DNA from: Trachythela sp. YZ-2020
Lineage: Eukaryota > Cnidaria > Anthozoa > Malacalcyonacea > Clavulariidae
Assembly (NCBI GenBank): GCA_016169945.1
Contig: JADLSH010000085.1
Coordinates: 1,054,001 to 1,118,000 of the forward strand
Reading direction: 5' to 3'
DNA length: 64,000 nt
How positions within the stretch are numbered: position 1 is the stretch's first letter; the number at the start of each line of letters is the position of its first letter. The notes beneath the pieces are model-generated. The model saw only the letters and a list, made by a program, of their open reading frames with translations, was not told where the DNA came from and searched no databases. The position numbers and the translations under genes are program-made. Shown in pieces: positions 22,451 through 31,900 of the stretch.

Positions 22451-22700
22451 GAACGCCAGAACATCTTTGGGTGACTTCAACTTCGAAGTGTCCACTAAGA
22501 AGACACAGTTGCTTTTGCATCGTTTGGGACTGAACCTTGAACAAGTTGGATAAATGGACGACACTGATTTAGCCAACAGGATTTTCATTGCAAGTATGTG
22601 TGGATACGGTTTGGAACATTTTTCAAGAACAGGTGTTTGATGATCCCCTTGGTGGTAGTTCAAAGATTCACTACGAAATTCAATCTGAAGTGTTTTGTGC
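22451..22700 (-). pseudogene. Transposase exon-4 fragment in the second MULE
   Basis: From a conserved splice acceptor (TATCTTAG before GCACAAAAC) the minus strand encodes HKTLQIEFRSESLNYHQGDH then QTPVLE...ILAMKILLAKSV and VFLVDTSKLKSPKDVLA. These align residue by residue with the start of exon 4 of the intact transposase (HIRLQSQFRGSYVQYHNEDN, QTPVLE, ALAMQILLDKAV, VFLVDTKMLKSPKDLLA). Homology ends at about 22451. Divergence is high, so the donor was a different autonomous lineage. Confidence 0.85.
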
Positions 22701-22810
22701 CTAAGATAGAAAATCAGTGGTGGATTTATAGGGGGGGGACACAAGGGTGCACACCCCTGTTTAGCTTGGATAACCAAGGTGCAAAGGGGATGCCAATTTA
22801 TAATTATACT

Positions 22811-22925
22811 AGGTGGCGCAGTCGTCAGAGCAATCGCCTTTCACCTCTGAGATCGTGGGTTCGATTCTCGCTACGGACTCATGTGAAAAGAGTCAGTCAA
22901 CGCTCTGCCGAAAGTCTGGGTCGTG
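22811..22925 (+). repeat. tRNA-derived SINE, copy 2
   Basis: Begins AGGTGGCGCAGTCGTCAGAG (A box) and has GTGGGTTCGATTCTCGC (B box) in the expected place, then CATGTGAAAAGAGTCAGTCA as in copy 1 (1651-1478, minus). The body is cut where the MULE satellite begins at about 22925. Confidence 0.75.
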
Positions 22926-23134
22926 TGCGACTATTCATATTCGCACTATTCGTTGACTATTCGTCGACTATTCGTCGACTATTCGCGGACTATTCGTCGA
23001 CTATTCGTACTATTCGTCAACTATTCGCGGACTATTCGTCCTATTCGTCGACTATTCGTACTATTCGTCAACTATTCGCACTATTCGCACTATTCGCCTC
23101 ACTATTCTAGTTTTATCAATTACCCATACCCCTC

Positions 23135-23308
23135 GTGCATGCATAATAACACCAAAAATGCGCGAGACTCGTTTCTATTTCTTAGATATACTAGCCATCA
23201 ACGTACAGTTACGCCGTGACACAAAAATACTGAATAGTTTTATTTATAACTGGGCAATTTCAGGCATGTCGAAGTAGCAAATTGATCAGAAGAGGGCGTA
23301 ACGCCACG
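23135..23308. other. 5' flank of the split LINE, or host sequence
   Basis: Continues directly from the second MULE target duplication. Because the LINE ORF1 start codon lies at 21671 on the minus strand, this stretch is the likely 5' untranslated region of that LINE, but no independent boundary is visible. Confidence 0.35.
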
Positions 23309-23937
23309 TTGTTACCTCCGCTAGGAGGTTATATGTTTTACATAGGTTTGTGTGTGTGTTTGTGTGTTTTTCTGTAATCATATTAACTAAAAATATTGTA
23401 ATACGAAAATTAGGTTCAATTTCGATGGTTTGTCTTGCTTTCTCCTGCTGAACAGAACTGAATGTGTTAATTGGGGACTAAATTTGCTGGCGGAATTATC
23501 CAGCCTGTGAGTGCCCTCTAGTACATGTCACAAATTTTTAGAAAAACTTTGTACCGGGAAATGGAGCCAAATCAGACGCGTAAGGCACAATATACATCAG
23601 GTCGTATCAAAACGATGTAGCTTCATAAGACGATATTCCTACGAATTTGATCTATTTTAAGTTGAACGAAGAAATTGATTCGCCAATACTGCAAACTTTA
23701 CTGTGCGCTACAGGGCACTCAGAGACAACCTGACTTAATTTGCCGGCGGGATATATGCATCCATGAATACATTTTGCATGCACAAATTACGCAATCAGTT
23801 CTGTTCAGTTTTGTAGATTTCTCATCCAATTTTCGTCCAAATTGAACCAAATTTTAATCGATTTGTCATTTGCCTATGGCCGGTAACTCACAGACAAACA
23901 CACAAGCACAAACAAACCCAGGGCGGACGTAATTGAT
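23309..23937. mobile_element. DNA-transposon-like element with imperfect terminal repeats
   Basis: Left GTTACCTCCGCTAGGAGG then TTTGTGTGTGTGTTTGTGTG; the complement of the right end reads ATTACGTCCGCCCTGGG then TTTGTTTGTGCTTGTGTG. About 630 bp apart, AT-rich inside, no ORF. The CCTCCGCTAGGAGG end is a motif I associate with a widespread family; no target duplication could be fixed. Confidence 0.5.
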
Positions 23938-24193
23938 TAAAGTTAATTTTACTAATATACGATCACTTACCAGCCACGACTAACGAGCGAGGCCAAAACA
24001 TAACATTTCTCCCCCTTGTTTTGAGGTATGGAACGTGAAGTTGTTCAATAGCAACTTTGTTGCAAAATTCAGGAACAATACACATCTCCAGAAGAAGTAC
24101 ATTCACCCGAAACGTCGAGGTGTTTATATTTTGTTCAGTTGCACACTTGGGCTGCAAAATTAATATATGCTTTTATCTTTCCAGAATCTTGAA

Positions 24194-25129
24194 ATGGGTT
24201 CTCCAACTCAAAGTTGGATTTCACGTTTGATATTTTCTCTGATTGGCATTGCAGCGATATGTGGAAATGCAATTGTTCTCTGGGTTTTCGTTAGAAAACG
24301 GAATAAAGTTAAGAAAACTGCATTCGAAATATTCATCATCAGCCTAGCTGTTTCAGATTTCCTAGCTGGAATATTTATCATCTTCAGCCGGTTCGTTTTC
24401 CAGCCTCAGATCCCAGAAAACTACACAAGTGCAATGATGTACTGTTATCTATTATGGGGTGGTTATTTCCTGTTCAGCTTTGGCTACGTGTCAGTTTACA
24501 TATGTTTAGTACTCGCGATCGAACGTTGGCTGGCGATAATGAAACCTCATTTCTACCGACGGGTAAAAGTCAAGCATGCCATGATTACCCTAATATTTGT
24601 CTGGATCTGGGCTTTCCTTATAAACACCCACATTTTATTCAGCATCAAAATGGATTTTGATAAACGATCTTGCAATTGGGTGCACCCCAAAACAGGCAAT
24701 GGCTTTGCTATCGCCCAAATCTGCATGGCGTCTATCGTACCATTCTCGATTATTATCATTCTTTACTCTCACATGTACTACAGAGTTCGAGATATACAAA
24801 TCATAAAGACGACCAAAGAAGATTTTAAAAGAAGATTAACCATTATTGCTCTTGTAGCTTCACTTGCATTGATCGTCGGATGGTTACCAAGCGAGATTTG
24901 TTATATGATGTTATTTACAAGTGTTGGAGGAAACCATCTATCAGGAGTTGCTCATGCGATTTTCACAATGCTTGCGTTGAGCAATAGCTTTGTTAACCCA
25001 ATCCTGTATGGAATTTACAGCTCGAAGTTTAGAGATGAGTATAAAGGAGTGTTCAGTGATATACTCCATAAACTCACAAAATGTGCAGATGAAGAGATGC
25101 AAGTTACTGAACAAACTATTGATATTTAG
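24194..25129 (+). CDS. Rhodopsin-like (class A) GPCR, copy B, complete
   Basis: 311 residues from MGSPTQSWIS. Seven hydrophobic helices: TM1 with GN (24-25), TM2 LAVSD (D55), C84 at the top of TM3 paired with C160 in ECL2, ERW (110-112), TM4 FVWIW, TM5 with P183 and Y191, TM6 GWLP (229-232), TM7 SNSFVNPILY (263-272), then a short tail. A plasma-membrane G-protein-coupled receptor; ligand not predictable. I prefer this ATG to the one at 24167 because TTTTATCTTTCCAG just upstream (ending 24184) is a strong 3' splice site, so the first ATG is probably intronic and a 5' non-coding exon lies upstream. The coding region itself has no intron, common for cnidarian receptors of this class. Confidence 0.9.
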   Translation: MGSPTQSWISRLIFSLIGIAAICGNAIVLWVFVRKRNKVKKTAFEIFIISLAVSDFLAGIFIIFSRFVFQPQIPENYTSAMMYCYLLWGGYFLFSFGYVSVYICLVLAIERWLAIMKPHFYRRVKVKHAMITLIFVWIWAFLINTHILFSIKMDFDKRSCNWVHPKTGNGFAIAQICMASIVPFSIIIILYSHMYYRVRDIQIIKTTKEDFKRRLTIIALVASLALIVGWLPSEICYMMLFTSVGGNHLSGVAHAIFTMLALSNSFVNPILYGIYSSKFRDEYKGVFSDILHKLTKCADEEMQVTEQTIDI

Positions 25130-26243
25130 AATAATCGTGTCCATTTGGAGGTTTCATATTATATCAGTTGTTTTAGTTCAAGACAGCAATATTTCAGAAG
25201 TGAATAATTGAACTTAATTGTGACAAACCAAATATACTATTACAGTTGTTATGTATCTTTTCAATTATTCAGTAAGAATTTGATAAATGTAGAGCGATAT
25301 AGTTTTAGTCTGGATTGTAAAGCCACTTTAACATTTTTGATGTTTTCTGAATAGTTTCTATGTATTCCTGAGCTTTCATCTCGGCACTTTTCAACTCGGC
25401 ATCAGAAATGTATATTCTCAAATTCGTGTTTATGCGCACTTTTTACGTGTTTGTAATCAGCCGGAGCGCCTGATTGGTTCGGCGTTTTATGTATAGGTTT
25501 CATCTCACCGGTTGTTATGTGACGCAAATGCATATTGGTTCCATTTATATTTTGATTGAATGATGCAGGCTGTATTATGGAAGATGTGAAAGAGTGCTGT
25601 GGGAGTTAAGTGTTATTGCTGATTTAGTATTATTGTGTAAGCGTTTCAGTTGTAAGTAGACTGTAGGTACACTGTATGTCAAACACGATTACAAACACGG
25701 AAAAAACTCCTCAGCGCTATTGAGGCAAAAAGCAAAATTACCCCCTGCAGCGCGTCTTCATTTCTCTGCTTGATTGCGTGGGTTTTACGTGGATTGTACG
25801 TGTCTTTTGCGTGGTCCTTAAAAGAGTTCTGCTTTAAATATGCTGGCATTCCATAAAAACATTCAAGAGCGAACTTATATTCTTTAATAATCGTTAGGAG
25901 TCCACAGTATGATTCTGGAAAGAATCACAGTGTTGTGTAGAATATTTTATACAATTTATAGTGTGAAAATTATATTGCTATGTGTAGGGACGATTATCTA
26001 CTGCAATATAATGAAATGTACCTTTTTTCTATGCCGTGATAGTTTCCTTTCGAGATATAGATTCTTAATTTATATTTTACTGCTGACTTAAACCATTTAA
26101 TATAGGCACACAAATTAATCGTAATCGTAACCATAAACTGATCTTGTTCCCACTCTGGCACTCTGCGATGAAATATTGTATATATATATATATATATATA
26201 TAGTAAACAAAAATACAAACTCGAGTTACTTCATTTGAATTTA

Positions 26244-26299
26244 TTCACGACAAATCTGTTTCGTATGGCAAGTGGAGCCTGCCACACTCATCAGGTGAA
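26244..26299 (-). ncRNA. Type I hammerhead ribozyme (left arm)
   Basis: Minus-strand complement of the right-arm motif, identical over its 56 nt: stem I TTCAC/GTGAA, CTGATGA, stem II, GAAA, three-base-pair stem III, GTC cleavage site. Opposite orientation to its partner, so only one arm is a ribozyme in any one transcript; the other would pair with it. Confidence 0.8.
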
Positions 26300-26481
26300 A
26301 ATTGCGTCTGATCTAGAGAGAAATACTTGCTATGCAACCAATAACCGGATATCTCATATTATATTATATATAGCACTAATTATTCATATCACACTGTAAA
26401 AATACCGTTACCCAGACAACTTATAACGCTTTAGACATATTGTATTTCAGGATTCTTTGGGCTTTTAGATCAGACGCAATT

Positions 26482-26537
26482 TTCACCTGATGAGTGTGGC
26501 AGGCTCCACTTGCCATACGAAACAGATTTGTCGTGAA
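26482..26537 (+). ncRNA. Type I hammerhead ribozyme (right arm)
   Basis: Stem I TTCAC (26482-26486) pairs GTGAA (26533-26537). Core CTGATGA is at 26487-26493. Stem II GTGTGGCA (26494-26501) pairs TGCCATAC (26511-26518) with a nine-base loop. Core GAAA is at 26519-26522. Stem III ACA pairs TGT around loop GATT, and the cleavage triplet GTC ends at 26532. All invariant hammerhead positions are satisfied, including G10.1-C11.1. The very short stem III is typical of ribozymes in Penelope-like elements and retrozymes, which usually act as tandem dimers. Confidence 0.85.
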
Positions 26538-26636
26538 TAAATTCAAATGAAGTAACTCGAGTTTGTATTTTTGTTTACTATTCCGCTCTGCTTCGGTATC
26601 GAGCACTCTACGCATATGATTTTAAACCCAATACTC

Positions 26637-26672
<36 letters not shown>

Positions 26673-27313
26673 TGTAAAATATGTAAACTAGCTGATGCAA
26701 CTTTACTGCTTAAATACGAGAGCCTAAATATATGACTGACAACTTGTTTCTTCATATAGAAGAACACTAGTCCACCAGAAAATCGATTCTCAATCGAATC
26801 TTATATCAGTGAAATCATGCCGTAAACTGTAAACTATAACAAAAATACATTCCATCATTGTACCTGTTCTTTGGCATAAAACTGGAGTGATTTTTAACAA
26901 TTATTTTTCCATTTTTGCATCAACAAACTCAATTTTCAAACGCAAAACAAACTTTGAAATCCCTGAAGTTTTTGCTGTGATCGCTGTTTCCATGGAGACA
27001 AGAATAATTAAAATTCAATAATTGGCGGTCAATAATTTACATTTAACGATTGAAAATAAAGCCTATTTACCAATGAAATTACAACTTAAAACAAAACTTT
27101 TTAAGAAATAAATGTCTAGATTACGATACAATTTCATCGGCTAAGCTAAAAGGCGTGTACTGTAGATGAGAATGGTAAAAAAGCTATGAGAAACACGTAC
27201 GTGACCAATAAAATGTACTTCAATGTGATTCAAACAGACTTGGGAGACGTACTTTTTTCAATTGTCTACTTACTTTCTACATGAAGATGACTTAATTGCT
27301 AGCTGTTTATTTT

Positions 27314-27540
27314 AGATCTAACTGGAATGGGTGTCCTCTAAACCGTTAAAGTACAAAAAATAGAGAAAGAAAATAAAAAGATACTAATTTTGAAAATAAT
27401 TTTCTTTTGCTCCTTAATTTTTTATTTGAGACACCCATTCCAGTTGGATTCAATAACTTCAATAATAATAATAATAATAATTTATTAATTTATATTGCGC
27501 TTTTTACATGTAATGATCAAAAGCGCACTTTAATATAAAC
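27314..27540. repeat. MITE-like palindrome and LINE tail
   Basis: AACTGGAATGGGTGTC (about 27321) and GACACCCATTCCAGTT (about 27431) form 16-bp perfect inverted ends of a ~135-bp element. Directly after it, (AAT)n followed by TTTATATTGCGC and AAAGCGCACTTT resembles the 3' tail of an L2/CR1-type LINE on the minus strand, like the one at 17030. Confidence 0.5.
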
Positions 27541-28458
27541 GCTTACTAATTCAGACAATCTCAATCCGTGACATTGCTTCCAGACCCATCTCCCGATGGC
27601 TTAAAACTGAGCTGTGCAATATTACAATTTGCAGGATCACGCGACAGTTGCTATGGCAGCCAACGTGACATAATTGTTAACATTAGGCTATAATAGAATA
27701 GAACAGAAAATATTTATTTACCCACGTAAAATTCTTCACAAAATGCTCTTCCAGAGTGACGTGCAATACTTAATATTTACATAAATAAACTTACAAAACC
27801 AATTAAACGAACAATATATGATACAATATAATATAATATAGTTACGCTATATATTGGAGAGTTACCAGTGAACTCAATTTGTTAACCTGGAACGATAACT
27901 GGCGGTGAAAAGTGAGCCGAAATAACAGTGCCTACGCCATCAAACGTGATTGATTTCACAACGGCCAAAGTTCAAAATAAGTTACGAAAATAGAAAAAAA
28001 ACTTGAAAAGCTGTTAAAACCTGCACGATAACTTATTTTATCCCATATTTTTATGGCTTTCATAAACTTTTTGCACAAACTAGCTTATGGCTTATACGAC
28101 TGACAAAAAACAAAATATTTTCGCTGTTTGAACAAAAACACTGAGAAAACTAACTTACTTCAGTCTAACTTACTTTTCCTTCTGTAATCTTTTTTAGCCA
28201 GTTACAAAGTAGAAACTACTTCGATTTGCAAAAAAACTGTTGTTTTTTTTCAAAAAAATAACACAAAAATAGAGTTTACGTACGGACCGCGCAGTAAATA
28301 AGTTGTGGTGGACTGAAACTGACGTACGGACCGCGTGAAATTGACTTTTGAGGGACTGAAACTGACGTACGGACCGCGTAAAAGGACTGGGATTTAGGCT
28401 TCACTTTTTTCCGCCTGAATGATTGAATGTTATCGTTCCAGATATTAGAAATTTATGG
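27541..28458. other. Gene-free stretch with short direct repeats
   Basis: No coding signal. ACGTACGGACCGCG occurs three times (about 28279, 28323, 28366), the last two preceded by the same GGACTGAAACTG, a ~43-bp local duplication. Confidence 0.45.
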
Positions 28459-29541
28459 AGTTCACTGAGAGTTACACACTAGATTTTAGCGACCTCTTAA
28501 ATTCTGTTAGCGAATTAGCCAAGCGAACATGTTTTGGAAGAGAATTCCAGATTACAGCTCCACTGTATGAGAAACTCTTTTTAAGAAGGTTGCTCTTTGG
28601 CTTTGGAGGTAAAAGATTTAGATCAGAGTTTCGCAAATCGTGATCGTGTACTTGATTGGTCTCGCGAAACAAATCTTTTAAATACTCAGGAGCTAAGTTG
28701 AGCACTTTGTACATGATGATAGCTTTTTTTGTTCTTCTCTCATGAGCAAGTGCACGCCACCTGAGTTCAACAAGTAATTCACTAGATGGAGCGTCATACG
28801 CACTCTTTGTGATAATTCTGGCTGCCCTGTTTTGCAATGTTTGCAATTTTTTGGATAGACCATCAGACAGAGTGTCCCAAACTTCGCTACAATAGTTTAG
28901 TCGTTGTTCAATTAAACTATGGTATATTAGTAACAGATTTTGTCTGGACATAAAAGAGCTAACACGTCGTATCATTTTTAATGCTTGGAAACTTTTTTCG
29001 ATTAACTCATTGACGTGATCGTTCCAACGAAGATGCTCATCATAGATTAGTCCTAATATTTTTGATTTTGAAACTCGCTTAAGAAAGTTATGATTGAGTA
29101 TTAGGACTGGTTCATGGTCTAAATTGCTTAGTCTGTGATCTGTTCCGATTAACATGTATTCTGTTTTACTGATGTTGACTTGCAATTTGTTAGCGCAAAG
29201 CCATAGATCAATTTCAGCCAGATCTTCGTTTAGCTTAATCTCAAGTTCCGATATATTCTGCTATGCAGTGTACACTTGAGTATCATCGGCATAAAGGTCT
29301 GCTTTGGAATTAACAAGGCAATTTGGAAAATCATTGATAAATGTTAAAAATAGCAATGGTCCTAAAATTGATCCTTGTGGAACACCGCATTTAATAAGAG
29401 CTTCATTTGACAATTTCATATTTACGAATGATTTCTGGTGTCTATCACTAAGATACTTTTGAACCAGTGTAGAGTTACCCCTTTAAGGCCATACAGGTCA
29501 AGCTTTCGTAATAATATTTCATGATTTACTGAGTCGAGCAT
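28459..29541 (-). pseudogene. LINE reverse transcriptase fragment
   Basis: Minus strand from LDSVNHEILLRKLDL (29541) through LSDRHQKSFVNMKLSNEAL, GVPQGSILGPLLFLTFIND and YADDTQVYTA, where a TAG stop falls near 29264. It then runs as a 237-codon open C-terminal part (MQVNISKTEYMLIGTDHR to FKRSLKSSV). A frameshift precedes LSDRHQ. 5'-truncated and inactive; inserted in the GPCR-copy-B flank. Confidence 0.9.
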
Positions 29542-31207
29542 TGGTGTAAAATTAATTGGTTGCATGCAATGTAACGGTAGAATCTTGCCAAGTTTGGTGA
29601 AGAATGCTCAAATGAGCTTCGTGTTTTTCAGATTTTTGTATATTTTTTGCAAAATGATCTGGAGCCATGACTTAAGTGCACTGAGTCGAACGAAGTACAG
29701 TACCGATTTGTAAGCACAAGAACATCAAACGACATATAATATGGCTGGATTAGAAAATATATATTTCCATTTTTTGTTTTGACAAACTACCTTTTTATTA
29801 CCGTTTCCTCTCCAAATAGAAACATCATTTGCACTCAAGGTTCACGACGTAAAATTGTTTCAGTGACAAATTCGCTTTTGTCCGGAGGGTGGTTAATGTA
29901 ACGGTTGCAAGAAGCAGGGCGAAAATCCATCTCAAAAAGTGGGGGGATAGGACCTGCTGATAGTTCTGGAGGCATGTAACACATTTAATGTTTTCAGGAC
30001 ATTTCAGCATCATCTATAGACATCTCCCGACGGAAGCGTAACTTGGATCTAAGCTTTAGGGGTGTAGGCATGTTTTCCCCGACGAAAGGGCGTACAGGAC
30101 AGTAAAGGGGCATTTTCATGCACTTTGGGGGAAGGCTTTACAGAATTCTGATGATGAGAACATGTCTTATAAGCAAAAGTGGGGGGATAATTACATATTG
30201 ATACCCCCATCCCTCCAGGATTGATGCCCTTGCTTGCAAGGTGTTTTGTAATTAAAAATTTTACACGTTAATCAAGCCATTGTCCAGAATTAAAAGTAAA
30301 TATATGAGCGATCTAGCACGTCGACGGAAAGTTATATGTTAGCGAGAATTAATTGCCCATTTCATGTAGTATTGAATCATGCAGCTATCTTTAAAACAGG
30401 GAATCGGGGAATGAGAACGGGGAATGGGAAAGGGGAATGGGAACAGAATTGTATTTTATTACACAAAACAGTGATAAACTATAAAAGTTTGCAGATTTAT
30501 GTCTGGACTACGCTCCTAGTAAGCGAATATTATTAACAAGTAGAGTGTGAGAAGCCGAAGGCAATCTGTGTCGATTGAACTGACCAAGTGTGTGGCTTCC
30601 TTAGACGCAATATAGTAAGGTGTGAGGTACTCCATTCTAAAAGAGTGATGTGTTATTTTCACGTGAGCGGTCCCTTTGCGTCATGTCGTTTCTGTCTTTG
30701 TGTCCAGTAATACTTGTATCTCTATTTCTTACTACGCGCAAGACGCATGTGATTTTTCATTCCTATGATTTTAGCTATGAAACAACAAGAAAGCAAACAT
30801 ATATTAAATGAATGATGCTATTAGGGTTGTCGCTATCTTGTCAAGGTTTGGAGAGGGGGGTCCATTGTTCAGGGACCGACTTTTGATATTTGTTTGACCA
30901 GATCAGCACATGTACTTCGTGTTAATGTAGAAATGCGTGTGGGGCCATGATACAGGACAAACATTTTATGTGGACGTATATGCCTGATGCCTCACACAAC
31001 GTTCCTGAATGTACGATATATAACTTGAAAGCAAGGGATCTGGTGCCCAAGAGTAAATTTGGAATTTCAAAAGTTCGGCAGCAATAGCCATTAATACGGA
31101 GTACTAAAATAATAAAAGATATTGACACTACTGCATTATGACACGTTGTTAAAGTAGAGAAAAATAACACCCATCTGGTCAAAGTGAGTAATTTCAGACT
31201 TGTCTCC

Positions 31208-31632
31208 TGACCATGAAATGAAAAGAAATGAAAAGAAATGAAAAGAAATGAAAAGAAATGAAAAGAAATGAAAAGAAATGAAAAGAAATGAAAAGAAATG
31301 AAAAGAAATGAAAAGAAATGAAAAGAAATGAAATGAAAAGAAATGAAAAGAAATGAAAAGAAATGAAAAGAAAAGAAATGAAAAGAAATGAAAAGAAATG
31401 AAAAGAAATGAAAAGAAATGAAAAGAAAAGAAATGAAAAGAAAAGAAATGAAAAGAAATGAAAAGAAATGAAAAGAAATGAAAAGAAATGAAATGAAAAG
31501 AAATGAAAAGAAATGAAAAGAAATGAAAAGAAATGAAAAGAAATGAAAAGAAATGAAAAGAAATGAAAAGAAATGAAAAGAAATGAAAAGAAATGAAAAG
31601 AAATGAAAAGAAATGAAAAGAAATGAAAAGGA
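31208..31632. repeat. Satellite of AAAAGAAATG units
   Basis: About 42 units of a purine-only-plus-T 10-mer, with occasional 5-bp deletions (AAAAGAAAAG, AAATGAAATG). Strongly purine-biased on one strand. Phe/Ser/Ile-rich open frames on the other strand result from the period. Confidence 0.97.
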
Positions 31633-31900
31633 AAGAAAACATTGTTCTCCATCGGATTGCAAAGTTTCTATTTGACTACTCAGGGCTTGTGAAGCGGCGA
31701 CTCGAACCTGTCTGCCATTCTTGTCCATGTGAAATTTTAATTCTAGTTATTTTCATTTCTCCTAGGCAATGAGAATATTTTGCTGTTCGCAAAATAATAG
31801 TGTTTTTAGTATTTTTGTTATACATGTAGTATATACATTGTTACAGTAGTGTTTTACTTTGCAAGGTACAGTACTCGTTCCAAGTTTTTTTCATTTTAGT

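Larger units (their letters stand above)
21679..23124 (-). mobile_element. Second, non-autonomous MULE of the same family
   Basis: 1446 bp; ends GGTAATTGATAAAAC and complement, with perfect 10-bp target duplications CATACCCCTC (21669-21678 and 23125-23134). Each end carries a minisatellite whose unit is mostly 11 bp, CGAATAGTCCG (21700-21955), or a 10/11-bp mixture on the right (22925-23105). The interior holds a 250-bp relic of a transposase exon on the minus strand, a PIF-like MITE and a SINE. It lacks the unique inner repeat of the larger element, so it belongs to a sister subfamily. Confidence 0.85.
26200..26581. repeat. 116-bp inverted repeat with hammerhead ribozymes, flanked by (TA)n
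   Basis: Left arm 26200-26315 and right arm 26466-26581 are almost perfect complements around a 150-bp centre. (TA)n runs abut both outer sides (26179-26202; 26640-26672). Each arm carries one complete hammerhead motif. The combination suggests two head-to-head copies of a small ribozyme-bearing retroelement, for example a Penelope-like pseudo-LTR or retrozyme. Confidence 0.85.
24488..31207 (+). repeat. Segmental duplication, copy B (partner 1-2540)
   Basis: Collinear with copy A through the receptor and flank, then broken by about 4 kb of inserted material (25715-29690: ribozyme inverted repeat, MITE, LINE pseudogene) and about 570 bp (30560-31138). Homology ends where the AAAAGAAATG satellite starts at about 31208. 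Confidence 0.83.

Noticed and set aside
24085..24125. Possible hammerhead near CACCCGAAACGTCGAGGTG
   Set aside because: GAAAC and GTC are present but the CTGATGA core is CCAGAAGAAG, so it is at most a decayed relative.
30922..31728. 268-codon Phe/Ser-rich minus-strand ORF and two overlapping ones
   Set aside because: Read-through of the AAAAGAAATG satellite; three frames are open because the unit has no stop on that strand.
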